Shown: one piece after another, positions 22,080 through 33,177 of the stretch
Position numbering within the stretch: position 1 is the stretch's first letter
Layout: every line of letters starts with the position of its first letter
Translations under genes and position numbers: made by a program
The notes under the pieces: model-generated
Databases searched by the model: none
Seen by the model: the letters and a program-made list of their open reading frames with translations, nothing else
What the model was told of the DNA's origin: nothing
Assembly: GCA_001599815.1 (NCBI GenBank)
Contig: BCIA01000005.1
Span: 1-64,000 of the forward strand
Direction of reading: 5' to 3'
DNA from: Furcasterigmium furcatum
Lineage: Eukaryota > Ascomycota > Sordariomycetes > Glomerellales > Plectosphaerellaceae
DNA: 64,000 bases

Positions 22080-24021
22080 ATGGCTGCATCATACGAAAAT
22101 TTAAGCTCAGCATTCCAAAGTCTCAACCTGGCCGATGGTACGCCAGACAGACTACGGCGCAAGGCTGAGCTAGATTCGTTCTTGGATACTCTTGAACCCT
22201 GGGAGCTGTGGCACGTGCGCGCCTTATCCAAGAGTATGCTGGGATTTGCAGATCTTCCAACCCTCCCCGACGAAGTCATTGCCTTGATCACGCAACATCT
22301 CGATCATTACGACATCGCCGCCTGTGTTCGGGTGTGCAAGAGCTGGTCGTCTGCTTTCAAAAGACCCGGTGTCATCAGATACCTCCTTTCTCAGAGCTTC
22401 CCAGGGCTACTTCAGATTGCAGGCAATGCAAATGACAGCCCGGAAACGGAATCACCAGCGTTCTATCAGCGTATGACCAGAGAACGAGCCTTGCGCCAGA
22501 AGGGAGAGTTCTACGCGACGCTTGCGGAGGTGTTCTTCCAAGAGTACCCGGACGGGAGCTGCTTCAAGATGGATCCCAGCAGCGATACATTTACCGATTC
22601 GGACTTCAGGCCGGAAGGCCTCGTGGGTACTGCGCGGCGTTCGAGAGTCATGTACAGTCACGGAAGGGTAGTTTGGGAGCTGTGTGACAACTGCACGATC
22701 ATCGACAACATTGACACACTCAAGAGACGTCTGATCGTGTGGCCAAAAGACATGTCGATGGTCCTCCAGGGTCTAAGCAACGATCTTGTTGTTCTGAGTA
22801 ATTCAGACGATGAACAAGCCCTGTGAGTCTCCATGCTTTATCTAGCCGAGACAAGGCGTTGACCCAATCAAGCTCGATCTACCATCTTGAGAGGCGAGAA
22901 TCTAGGTCCTTGAAGTTTCCTGGGATACCCTCAACGATTCTCGTCAATGGAACAACACTTCATGTTATTGTTGGAATACCGCATCGAACAGAGGAACAAG
23001 GCCAGCCGAGTTGGGCGGCACTCAATAAAGTCTCGGGGGAATCCGTGATGATGCAAGAAACGGCTTATCTTTGGAGCTGGGGAGATTCTAATCAAGACCT
23101 AAAGCCACTGGAGGCCATAATGCCCGAGATGGAGAACTTGAGTCCCCCTGACTGGAGCCGTGATTTCTCCAAGCTCGGGATTATTTACCACCCAACAACT
23201 TCTAGTATATACTTCCTAGTCTGCCTGAAGACGGGTTCTAGTAAGCCATGAAAATCCGCGAGAACCTTGCGTTTTACTGACATAAATCAGAAGCCAGCGG
23301 CGCGACGGAGACATTTGAGAGTCCGCTTTCGCTGGGGATCACAGCCCGCAAATACGTCGATGGCAAGCCAACCGAGACCTTCCGGACGGAATATGAGCTG
23401 GAGATCATACCCATCAACACTGATTACCCATTCTTCCATCTCCACTTCGTCCCAATGAACGGCCAGGGTCACTACAGTCTTATCAGTTTCCATCATACTT
23501 CACGTAATGAAGAATTAGGGGGGCTCGACATGAGAGCGTCCGTCGTCTCTTTTGACACTGTCAACGAGCGCTTTTCTCTCCACGAGTGGCCGGGAGGCCG
23601 GCACCGCTCTTTGAAAGACCTATGGTTCGACTGGGAGAGCACGTTTGGCGCAGAAAAACCGTTCTTATGGGATGGAATGATCTATTACCATCTCGGCGGC
23701 TCGTGGGTGCGGCTTGCTCATATGGAGGACGAAACCACACGACTTAAGCGGCCTGGAGCCATCCAGTGCCTCCCACTTGATGGCTGCTGGGTAAATGAAA
23801 ACCAACGTCCCGGCAACATGTTTGGAGACGAAAGGTTCCTTGTGCTAGCTGCAGCGGGTGGCTACACTGTCTTCTCTTTCGACGAGACGCTGGACATCTC
23901 GGGCAAGGGCTGGAAGCCTTGGGAGAGTGTGAAGGAGGAAATTCTGAAGGTGCAAGAGACGATTGAGTATTACTTTTCATGCCTTAAATATGAGGACAAA
24001 GCACGTCAATATAACTACTAA
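22080..24021 (+). CDS. F-box protein
   Basis: Three exons, 22080-22822, 22873-23240 and 23291-24021, are joined over two 50-nt introns with GTGAGT and GTAAGC donors. They give 613 residues in one frame. An F-box sits near residues 58-95 (L-P-T-L-P-D-E-V-I-A-L-I-T, I-A-A-C-V-R-V-C-K-S-W). The rest is a beta-rich substrate-binding region of the kind annotated as F-box-associated in fungi, rich in W and in repeated strand-like segments. F-box proteins link a target to an SCF ubiquitin ligase through Skp1. An in-frame ATG at 22032 is rejected because it lies in the LINE fragment. The LINE end falls within about 10 bases of the chosen ATG, so the native promoter has probably been displaced. Confidence 0.8.
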
Positions 24022-24784
24022 AGCTCTTATCAGGCAAGACAAAGCGCTGTTTCGAGAAAAGTTGCAGCCATAAATTAGTAAATTTAGAGAACTTGAACAG
24101 GTGATTATCAATCTGGGTACACTGAGCCGAAATGCCACGAAACCAAATCAGGCGTGCCATTGACCATCTCCAATCGTCCTTTGCCGCCTTAACCACCTTG
24201 CCCCTGCGATCCGTGAAGAAGTACGACCGTGGATGGAATGTCTTCATGTATAGTCTGACCACCGTTGGCATCGGTCGTGCCTCTGGCTCTTCCCTTGCCA
24301 TCGTCTAGCTCTTCGTCATTGCCATTGCCGTCTGATTCCTGAATCTGTGTGGTATGATACGGAGTACCGGAAATTCCTGTACGTGGCTCAAAATCCATTT
24401 GCTCATCTTCGATTGTGCAAAGAAGTTGAATCATAGCTTCCTCCTAAAAGCAGCGAAAAGGAGGAAGAATTTCTCATCTTGTTTTGTCGAGTTTGGTTTG
24501 GGGGCCCCTTGCGAGTGCTGTTCCTTTCGCAAGACATGCCCGGAATTGGGGTCAACCTCCAAGCGACATGGCTGTCAAGAATCTCGGAACAGTACTGAAT
24601 GGGCAGCACATGATTCACGTCCGTGCCGTCCGGAACTCCTGTGCATGGTGCGTCATCGGAGATGGTGGGATACCGCCCAGGATGGTGAGGCCGCGATGCG
24701 CTTCGACGCGTTGGCTCTGGTTGATCGAAGAAGAAGACTGGCGGAAGGATATGGACGAGAATCCTCCCAACCACAGAGTGCACC
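24022..24784. other. Intergenic stretch
   Basis: No firm gene. A minus-strand frame at 24189-24434 has an acidic, Gly/Asp-rich composition (N-D-E-E-L-D-D-G-K-G) and could be the tail of an unrecognised small gene, but no partner exon was found. The remainder shows only overlapping short frames. Confidence 0.4.
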
Positions 24785-25612
24785 ATGACCATTAGGACTT
24801 TCTGGCGTGAGGAAATAAAATCCAAGATTAAGCGGATGCGACATGCGTGCCCTGCCCAAAACAGCCTCCGACGACACAGCGCACGCCTAGGCGCTGCTGC
24901 CCGGAATTCACCCGGTGCCCGCCATGAGCTCCAAGCGATCGCTCACTCCGAATCCAACGATGACTCGTCTTCGGAAGACGGTAGCGACAGCGACCAGAGC
25001 TACACGGCGAGGTCACCCGACAGTGCGGGAGAAGGGGAGGACGGCAGTCTGGACGAAGATGACACGCCGGCACCGAAACGTCGTCGTAAATTAGCCTCCC
25101 CACAGGCGACCGCGCGACGCCGAACCCCGCGACAGCACCCCTCCCAGCTGTCAGCGGCCAGTGCAGGCCGCCGTGGCGCCGCAGGCGCCCGGACTCGTGG
25201 CATCGCCAGCCCGTCACCCTCCTCACGTCATTCATCCGACCGAGGCTCTGTTGTGGAAGAACCTATCGCCAGGTTTGAGGAGTGGCCATTGCAGCATGCC
25301 GTCCTGAAGCGTATACTAGAGAACGGGGCGGCGACATTTCAGCTCGAGTTTGCGTGGGACCCACGTACAGACCATCGACGGGAACCAATCCAGCCGCGGC
25401 CCACGCCGGCGAACCCAGCCGCAGTTTCAGCGTTCGCTTCAATAACAGGGTCAGGAAGTGTTTCCCCTTCAGCTTCACGATCAAAGCCGTACAAAATCGC
25501 TGCGGGGTTCACGCCAGCCAAGAACAGCGCTTTCTGGCTGGATTTCCCAGGCGTCGGAGTGTCCAGCATGGCAGCCGTCGTGCGATTGGGCGCAACAGTC
25601 GTGCGCCGGTAG
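24785..25612 (+). CDS. Low-complexity nuclear-type protein with a conserved W-P-L-K motif region
   Basis: A single frame of 275 codons. The first 160 residues are disordered. An acidic serine patch (D-D-S-S-S-E-D-G-S-D-S-D) is followed by a basic K-R-R-R-K cluster that could be a nuclear localisation signal, then Arg/Ala/Ser-rich sequence. The next segment, F-E-E-W-P-L-Q-H-A-V-L-K-R-I then G-A-A-T-F-Q-L-E-F-A-W-D, is like a motif I associate with hypothetical fungal proteins next to DNA-binding domains, but I cannot name the family. The C-terminal 60 residues look less coding-like and the gene may be truncated. Function unknown. Confidence 0.5.
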   Translation: MTIRTFWREEIKSKIKRMRHACPAQNSLRRHSARLGAAARNSPGARHELQAIAHSESNDDSSSEDGSDSDQSYTARSPDSAGEGEDGSLDEDDTPAPKRRRKLASPQATARRRTPRQHPSQLSAASAGRRGAAGARTRGIASPSPSSRHSSDRGSVVEEPIARFEEWPLQHAVLKRILENGAATFQLEFAWDPRTDHRREPIQPRPTPANPAAVSAFASITGSGSVSPSASRSKPYKIAAGFTPAKNSAFWLDFPGVGVSSMAAVVRLGATVVRR

Positions 25613-26520
25613 TCACCGACCTTCCAGACTAAACCGGCTTTAGAGAAGAAGGGTCCGATGAGTGCAGTCTGAAGAGATGGTGGGGTTCCATTCGAGGAAT
25701 TTAGCACGCGTAATGCCGTATCGCGCGGGGAGCTAGACTTGACAGTGCGCCAGCCGTCACAGTTGTCTGGCTGGCCTGGATGAACTGGACCGCCAGGACC
25801 CGACCCTCTGCTTGTGCGGAGTCTCGAGTGTCCCGCGATCACGATTCCCTCTCTAACTGCATTCAACCACCCCGCCCCCTTTATGGAGAGAACGCGAACT
25901 TCGAGGGGTAGTTAAATGGCTCTTCATTGGTCCGTCGAGGACAGGTCTTTGATCAGTGTCCACAGGTGGCGCCAAGTGCGACACTCACACTCACAATTTG
26001 CCCATGCGGTCCCATTTTACCGCCGTTCATTCATATAGTCCAAGCTCTCGGATTTGTTGCGAGAGGTCCAAGTAGAAACACTGGAAATAGGGGTGCTTCT
26101 TCAGAAGTTGGCAAACTTCGTATGCAATGAGCTACCACGCACGGTCACAGTTGAATTCCATGGCACAGTCTCCTTAGCAGGTGCGCTCTTCGGCACCCTC
26201 CTCTCCTTCCAGTCGATGGGGTTGTATGTGACTGTACGACAACTGGACCTTCCCCAGTCACACGCGTCGTTATTCGAACGACATCTCAAGGCCTACAGCT
26301 TCTCTTGCAGTTATAGTCTAGTAACGGTAGCTCTAGAAGCCACTAGATTGGAAGCATGGCATTGCGATGCAGTGCCGTCGTCTCGTTGAGAGCCATTCTG
26401 GCGACCTGCTCATGAGCGTCTTCTCACACACCCTACTAGCACCACGCTATGATGAAGACAAAGCAGAGATGAGTGACTATGAAGAAAAAGAGTGCCGCGA
26501 CCGATGTCGCTGGAGAAGCC
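25613..26520. other. Intergenic stretch with one unassigned open frame
   Basis: A plus-strand frame of 111 codons at 26054-26389 (M-L-R-E-V-Q-V-E-T-L-E) has a plausible start but no recognisable features. It is kept here as a possibility, not a gene. The rest is non-coding so far as I can see. Confidence 0.35.
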
Positions 26521-28953
26521 CTACAGGTTAAGCACCTCCATCGAAAGCCGTAGAATAATCAGTCGTCCGGAGAAACAACCAAGCACTATAAGTGATCCAG
26601 TGGCAGCCGTTGCCAGCGGTCTATACTCGGAGGGCAGCCGGAGCAGCCTCCGCGTATCCTTTACAATCCACACTGCATCAGAACTTATTCCACAACCATG
26701 GCAGTTAGGCAGTGTTTGGAAGGCCTTTGGTGGTTCGGCATCCGAAGCTGAAGGATACAGTGCCAGTATGCCGACTTCCGTAAAGAGGTTGGAATTTGTT
26801 TGTGGATCGATTTTGTTTTGACGCGCTGGCGCGGTGACCTCGAGCGTCTGTACGCACGTGCCCGTGGCCGCGTCCCATATCTTGACGGTCTTGTCCTCGG
26901 ACCCCGATGCGAGCCACGGCCCGTCCGCCGCGAAGTCCACCGAGTTGACCATATCGTCGTGGCCCTCGAGCGTCTGTACACATGTGCCCGTGGCCGCGTC
27001 CCAGACCTTGACGGTGTGATCGTCGGACCCCGATGCGAGCCGTGTGCCGTCCGCCGCGAAGGCTACCGACGAGACCAATCCGCCGTGGCCCTCGAGCGTC
27101 TGCACGCACGCGTTCCAATCCAGCTGTATTAGCGATGGCGACATAACCCAGCTTGGCACATCGTGCTTGAAGAGGTTTCTCACTAGGCTCCGGGTAGGAG
27201 TGAAGACGAGAGCCGATGCGTACAGTTGAAGTGGAGCAATCTGTATCGATCCTTTATGGGATAAAACAAATCGACGAGCGTCCTGTACCAGGTCGGCCAA
27301 CTGCTGCGCCTCTGCCGCTGCCTGATGCAAGCGTTAGTCAATTCCGCGGACGAAATATGACGCGACTCACCACCAGCGCCTGAAGCTTTTGTACGGCTAG
27401 TACCGCTTGCGACATGTTGCGCTGGAGGCTCATAGCCTCCAGCCAATAAAGATACTTCCGCTGGAGGAAGATATGAACGAGGCCGCCGTCCTGGAGGTGC
27501 TCCAGTGTGAGCTTCTCTGCGGGATCTGCGTCCCGGAGATAATCGACCCAGTGCAGACACGAGTACCGTGCAGGGGCCAACGGGTCGGGGTCCAGCTGGG
27601 GGACGTCGTCGATAGAGAATCCCGGGTCGACCAGACTATAGATGTCACGGCGGAGTGTTCGCGACAATACCTCGATAGATTTTGAGAAAATGACGCGATG
27701 CTGGTGCGCGATCCCGCATGGTATGATCTGGCTGGATGCTTTGTCTAGCAAGAATTCCTTTGCCGATTGATGCACAAAGTAGAGGATGCCCTCCCGGAGT
27801 GTCAGAAAAGAGCCGCATGATGCGATGATTTCTTTCAATGACTCGAGGTCATCGCCAAAGGAAGCCAGTGAATTGACGAGAGATATCAGCTCTTGCAATG
27901 TCACGGGGCGGTAGGCGACCGAGATGACGGCCAGGATCTGTTTGCACAGGTCTGCATCGTTCGAATCGCGAATGTGCTCCATCATCCGCTGGTACAGGGA
28001 ATCGAGACCGGGAGGGAAATTCTTCAGGGCATTGAGTGTATGCCACTTGCGGGTCTTCGGGTTCGCAAGTTCTTGATAGACCAAAGCGACCCAGAGGAAG
28101 GTGTTGTTCGAGTTGTCGGTGAAGTGCAGATGGACAGCGTCCCGGGTTGCGTCGTCGTAGCCCTTCAGCTGTGCCAGCTCGCCCACCTTCTGTCGGATGT
28201 AGACACGGACAGCGTCGGAGATCGAGTCCTCGTTCAGCTCGAGTCGGAGCGTGAGCTGGGCGGTGGCAGCCAGCTTCTCCTCGATATCCGGCCAGTTGCG
28301 GCTCGATATGATCCACTTGGCGCGAGAGGAGGCGGACACGCGGATGACGAAGTCGAGAAGCTGTGGTCGACCGGCACCGCACTCGTCAAGGGCATCGATG
28401 ATGAGGACTGCGGCCTCTACGATGGGATCGCTGAGTATAGTGGTGAGAATCCTGGACATGACTTCCCAGGCGTTCGGCCCCTCGAACCGCTGCCTCCCGC
28501 CTCCATCGTACTCTTTCCGAACGTGCGAGATCAGCGGCGGGTGCTGGTGGACGAGCGTGTAGATCAGACCACGCATCACTGCCGTGGCGGTATTCAGTCT
28601 CTGCTCGGTTGCCTGGCAAAAGAAGTAGGCGAGGGGGTTGTCAGAGTCCTTCTCCAGCTCGTCGATGATGCCACAGAGGAGCATCGTCTTGCCCTTGCCG
28701 GGGTCGCCCCTGATCCAGAACAGCCCGCGGGGATCTGTCCGCCACTGAGAAACTTCTCGTAGGCGTCAACGATCTTGGGTTCGTCCGCCTTCAGCTCATC
28801 ATACGCCTGGGTCCAGAGCCGCGCCTGGAGGCCTGCTGAGGTGGGCTGGGCAGCGACAGCGGGCTGTGGCGGGTTTGCTGGCGAGGGGAGGCGATGAGGG
28901 GAGGTCGGCCGTGGGCTCCGGCTGAATATCCGCCGCAAACGAGACCCCATCAT
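26521..28953 (-). pseudogene. NACHT-WD40 receptor with internal deletion and frameshift
   Basis: The minus strand holds an NLR of the HNWD/NWD2 type. The N-terminal frame (28953 downward: a basic M-G-S-R-L-R-R-I-F, proline-rich linker, then L-W-T-Q-A-Y-D-E-L-K) breaks off after Y-E-K-F-L-S. It abuts, in another frame, W-R-T-D-P-R-G-L-F-W-I and the Walker A motif G-D-P-G-K-G-K-T. The segment normally between them is missing. The NACHT domain continues with a Walker B (L-I-I-D-A-L-D-E-C) and the usual helical linker. A 49-nt intron (27322-27370) joins it to a WD40 exon with only two units plus a partial third. No ATG precedes Walker A in the NACHT frame, so a full product seems impossible. It could still be transcribed. 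Confidence 0.72.
26853..27117 (-). repeat. Two near-identical WD40 units (126-bp period)
   Basis: Two 42-residue WD40 repeats, each ending K-V/I-W-D-A-A-T-G-T-C-V-Q-T-L-E, and the start of a third. They differ at only a few codons, which fits the concerted evolution described for WD40 arrays of HET-D/HET-E type receptors in Podospora. Such arrays commonly have around ten units, so this one is contracted. Confidence 0.75.
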
Positions 28954-29349
28954 GCTCGCTGATCACGGCGACTCGAGCACAAAGGTGCACCCGGGGACGG
29001 CTCAGGATGACTTCGGCGACGCGAGAGTGGTCCTAAACAGGGACACACGACGAGGCAAGTCGGTGACGGACATATGTGGCGTTTGAGGGATGCGCATGAA
29101 TCTGACCGCCGAGTGGCCCTCCGAAGCCAAGTGGGTGGCCAACTTAGGCAATGATCGCTTGCCGGCTGTAGCCGCTGATAAGATAGCAGCCACACCCTTG
29201 CAGGGATACACTCAACTCGACTCAGTGGGAGCCTCGCTGCTGCCTTGGAGCCTTTCACCAACCGGCGCCCACCTTCCACCTAGAACTCTCGTATCCTTCT
29301 TCTCTCTCCGCATGGTCAAAGAAACTCCGACATTCAACAGTTAAGTAAA

Positions 29350-31203
29350 ATGAATAACTACCGATACTCCCCACTCACATGCGCTCGCCAAATCCGCCTC
29401 CTGAAGCTCTGTTCCGGGGCGGAGGGGGATGAGTTGTCCGGTGAGCTGGTACACGCCTCCCTCGACGAAACGCCATCCTTCACCGCGCTGTCCTACGTAT
29501 GGGGCACATCGCAGTCCCGAAAAGCAATTTTCTGCTCGGGCCTCAAAATCGAGATCGGCCCCAACCTGCACAGCGCCATGCAGCATCTCCGACAGCCCGA
29601 CCGTGAGACCCTCCTCTGGGCGGATGCGCTCTGCATCAACCAAGCGGATATCCCGGAGCGCAGCCAGCAGGTTAGGATGATGGGCGGCATCTACGCCGCG
29701 GCATGTTCTACAGCCATCTGGCTTGGCGAGGAGTCGGACGAGGTCAAGATGGCCTTTGGCTGGTTGCGCCGGTTCGCCATGACTTGGGACACGTTGGAGT
29801 CTGATCCGCCCGCATCGAAATACGACCCAGATTTTATCACCATGGATCGAGCTGAGAGGACGTTGCAGGCGGCGTTCGGCAGGAACCGGGCAGCTGCCTT
29901 TCGACATATTTGGGCTCTGCTCAACCGTCCGTGGTTTACACGGAAGTGGATCATTCAAGAGCTGGTCAAGTCACAAACGCCACTGATGGTGGCGGGTAGA
30001 ATATCTCTCCCGTGGGCGCTATTGGCTGGCTGGATGAACTTCGTCGAGTGGTGTCCAAACCTGAAGGAGGTTTTTATGCGATTTTGCCCCCGGCCTCTGG
30101 AGGCGGGTACGAAGTTGTTGGGAGTGGGTATGCTGCGGGCTACACTTCTCTCGCGGATTGCGGTCCCAGAGAAGCAACTCTTACTGTTTCTCATCGTGAA
30201 GACGCTGGAATTCAGATGTGGCGACCCCCGCGATCACGTCTTTTCAATGGTGGGGATCGCAACCGATGCAGACCGCTTCGATCTTATCGACTACGGAAGC
30301 TCGACGGAGAAGGTTTGCCGGCAGCTCGCGCATGCTTGCGTCTCCGACAGCATGAACCTCAAGTTGCTGTGGTCTCTTGTCTACCTTACACCGTTGAAGC
30401 GCCGGGTGCGGTCCTGGGTGCCCAACCTCGAAAGCGTGCTGGCGGGCAGGGACGGGGGCGTCTTGGCTACCCAGTTCACGGTACAGCAGTACAGAGACTA
30501 CAACGCATCTGGAGACACGGTCCTGCAAACTCATTTGGACTATAACGAGAATATGCTGAGGATCCGGGGTCGCATCGTCGACAGGCTTCAACTTCTGGGG
30601 TCGGACAATCGAAGCCTTGGCGACGCTCGTATCGTCAACACTGTGGTGAACACGAATGCCCATTTCTGTCCGGAGAATTTCCGACGGATGCTGAGACAGA
30701 GGTGTCAATGGTTAGAAGAATGCCTGGCCATTGCAAAGACCACGAACGCCGCCAATGATGAGGAAGCTTTCCAAAGCGCACTGCTGGGCGACTTCCTGAT
30801 CAACGCAGAGGTACACCAGAGTTTGGCAGTAGCCAGGAGCGAGTTTTCTGCTCAGATACGTCTCCATAAAGCCATGGCATACGAAAACGACCATGGCAAA
30901 TGGTTATCTGCCATGATGGAAAGCATGAGCCTCAAATCAAACCATCTCCTGGAAAGCATGATAATGGAAAAGCTGCACCGGCGGTTTGGCCGTACGAAGA
31001 ACGGGAGAATAGGCTGGCTACCACCGATCGCAGAGGAGGGAGACTTCATCTGTGTCTTTGACGGTATGGAACTCCCGTATGCCATCCGTCCAGCGGCAGA
31101 CGGCCGATATCTCCTAGTCGGCGAATGCATCATCCTGGGACTCATGATGGGCGAGGCAGAGGAGTTGTCTCGTGCCGTGTCGGAAATAATCGCTCTTGAA
31201 TAA
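29350..31203 (+). CDS. HET domain protein (heterokaryon incompatibility)
   Basis: One exon of 617 residues opening M-N-N-Y-R-Y. The HET domain is seen from F-T-A-L-S-Y-V-W-G (about residues 44-52) through L-L-W-A-D-A-L-C-I-N-Q (about 88-98) to R-P-W-F-T-R-K-W-I-I-Q-E-L, the three conserved blocks of the family. The C-terminal half is an uncharacterised helical region ending in the usual HET-protein tail. HET domains are TIR-related and execute cell death when activated by a partner, often a NACHT receptor. The broken NACHT-WD40 gene lies head-to-head on the left, with about 400 bases between starts. No stops or frameshifts are seen, so it is likely functional. Confidence 0.9.
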   Translation: MNNYRYSPLTCARQIRLLKLCSGAEGDELSGELVHASLDETPSFTALSYVWGTSQSRKAIFCSGLKIEIGPNLHSAMQHLRQPDRETLLWADALCINQADIPERSQQVRMMGGIYAAACSTAIWLGEESDEVKMAFGWLRRFAMTWDTLESDPPASKYDPDFITMDRAERTLQAAFGRNRAAAFRHIWALLNRPWFTRKWIIQELVKSQTPLMVAGRISLPWALLAGWMNFVEWCPNLKEVFMRFCPRPLEAGTKLLGVGMLRATLLSRIAVPEKQLLLFLIVKTLEFRCGDPRDHVFSMVGIATDADRFDLIDYGSSTEKVCRQLAHACVSDSMNLKLLWSLVYLTPLKRRVRSWVPNLESVLAGRDGGVLATQFTVQQYRDYNASGDTVLQTHLDYNENMLRIRGRIVDRLQLLGSDNRSLGDARIVNTVVNTNAHFCPENFRRMLRQRCQWLEECLAIAKTTNAANDEEAFQSALLGDFLINAEVHQSLAVARSEFSAQIRLHKAMAYENDHGKWLSAMMESMSLKSNHLLESMIMEKLHRRFGRTKNGRIGWLPPIAEEGDFICVFDGMELPYAIRPAADGRYLLVGECIILGLMMGEAEELSRAVSEIIALE

Positions 31204-31762
31204 CCCGGATCTTTCGTCTAAACGCATTCCTCACTGCTCAATCACAGCATCTATAGCCTCAGCCCGCTACTTTGGCCCGACTTCAGTAAACAGTCGCGAG
31301 GCAGCTCTCTCTCAAAGTCGTCGCATCTGCCTAGGTCAAAGATTTGTGGTTGACGCGCCATCTCTGCAAACTTTGAAAAAGCCGAGGGCGTTGCGCTGGA
31401 CGAGTTGATGGACCTGACTCTCTGTCAAGGTCAGAACGAAGGAGATGTCCTTTTAGGCATCAGTGCGAGGCGAAGCCCAATGGTTTGCCTCAGATGTGGC
31501 TCATGCGGCGTTGCATGTGGCGGGTCGCTTTCGAGAAGAGGCCACCTGGAACACTCTGCCGTTGATACGGAAATAGATGTGACGCCATTCGGGTGGCACT
31601 GCAAGGACGTGCAACGACCCAAAAGCCAGGAACCGGGTGCATGGTGGCACGGGTCAGAAGCTGGGATGCTGTGTGGCCAGAATATCCTTTGGTGGAAGCC
31701 CAGAGCAGATTTGGCGCCAGGTGGCGGGCGATGAAATTCGCTGAGAAACCGACACGAAACAT
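31204..31762. other. Intergenic stretch
   Basis: Only overlapping short open frames without family features on both strands. Nothing supportable seen. Confidence 0.5.
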
Positions 31763-32380
31763 TCACGCCAGGACCCAGGACCCGGGCCGCGCGAAGCGGG
31801 TTCGTTCTAGTAGCTTGGCTCTGCTTGTCGGTGTTTCCTGAGCACTCGCGTAGATGTCCATCGCCAAACTCGACGCCCCCTGGCCTCGCCTGAGATTAAG
31901 CCTACCTTTGATGTGATCGGAGCGCACAGTTTTCTCGAGAGTCTCGAACAGACACAGGAACTGCATGTAGGCAAGTCTCGGGAGAATACCTGTGATGTCT
32001 CCACTGCCAATTACGCCGTCTATTTCTCGAAAGGCGGTTTCGAAGCCGGGGTCCGCGCTTGTGGTGCCCGGAGGTACCCTGGTATTCCTGAGCATGGAGA
32101 TCCAGCACGTTAAAGCCATCTCACAGTGATTCGCAAAGAAGGCCAGCTCGTCGGGCCTGATGAGGCGGGAACAGATGCCGTCGACAACAGCGGCGTTTCC
32201 CGCTTTCACCCCCCGAGGACGGAGCCATCTGCCCATCCGCTGTTGGCTGGATGCTGCAGTCGGCCGATGCAGCCGCCTTTGTTTCTTTGCACCCGTCTTG
32301 CTCTTGGGCGTTATTTGCGACGCGTCTTTCTCTTTTGCGGGCGGCAATAAATTACCGCTGGCTCCACCCTTTGTATCCAT
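31763..32380 (-). CDS. Hypothetical protein, about 205 residues
   Basis: A minus-strand frame with an ATG at 32380 (M-D-T-K-G-G). A Lys/Arg-rich N-terminal third (K-T-G-A-K-K-Q-R-R) is followed by a helical region with segments such as R-P-D-E-L-A-F-F-A-N-H and M-Q-F-L-C-L-F-E-T-L-E-K. The helical part looks like genuine coding sequence. No family is recognised and there is no supporting splice structure, so the call is tentative. The frame extends upstream of the chosen ATG. Confidence 0.4.
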   Translation of the reverse strand: MDTKGGASGNLLPPAKEKDASQITPKSKTGAKKQRRLHRPTAASSQQRMGRWLRPRGVKAGNAAVVDGICSRLIRPDELAFFANHCEMALTCWISMLRNTRVPPGTTSADPGFETAFREIDGVIGSGDITGILPRLAYMQFLCLFETLEKTVRSDHIKGRLNLRRGQGASSLAMDIYASAQETPTSRAKLLERTRFARPGSWVLA

Positions 32381-33177
32381 TGGGGTTGTCTTTGATGGAT
32401 ATTGGGAAGCAGAGGATGGGTGCCGAAGCTGCACAGGCGTGATTTATACGCCAAACGCTTCGATGCTCCCGAAGCTGGCCCGAACCCGGGAGAGGGCTTA
32501 CCAGGCTTGAGCCGGCTGCCTGGCTGAGGGCTAGGCCTCTGCAGGAATCGGCATTCCGCACTCCTGCGTGGGCGCTATGGGCCTGTGCAAGTCTCGTCCC
32601 CACAGCAGCTGCTGGTCCCCGTTTCGACCCAAAACTCTGCCTGGAACAAGTCCTGATCCTGGACTCTGGCTGCCTTCGTCCAGGCCACAATCGTCCAGGC
32701 TGAATCGCCAGCATTCAGCAATGGCTGATTCTGATGGCGTCCCGCTATATTGGTGGTAGAATGGCCCTCCTCCTCACTGTCCGTCCGCACGCCGACACGG
32801 ATACCGTTAATCTGACCGGAAGCTACCACCATCATGTCGCGTCGCCATATGCGAAGGTATGTCGCTGCTGCTGGTCAGCCTCGCTCTCTGACAGCCTGGG
32901 CTCTGCTCAAGCTCCAAGGCAACCGCATACCGCTGGTTGACAATGTCGACCCAACTCGGCTTCGCACGGAATGCGACAGGCATCGTGCAGGACCCCGAGG
33001 CCGCGACAGGTTGCGAGCCTCCCGCATGTTGCGCCAGCCTATCACGACGTCCACTTCGCGCCAACCGCGCTCTTGGCCTGGACACCTTGAGACACCCAGC
33101 CTGAACCGGAGCTCTCCTCTCTCATGAAACTGCACACGCCATCAGGTCGCAGCCGTCTTTGGTGACTGTCGGCTCAG
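32381..33177. other. Intergenic stretch upstream of the deaminase-like gene
   Basis: No convincing gene. Several short frames on both strands overlap and have skewed Ser/Arg compositions typical of non-coding GC-rich DNA. It probably includes the promoter of the gene at 33178. Confidence 0.5.

Noticed and set aside
27893..28762. Plus-strand 289-codon open frame
   Set aside because: Antisense of the NACHT coding exon.
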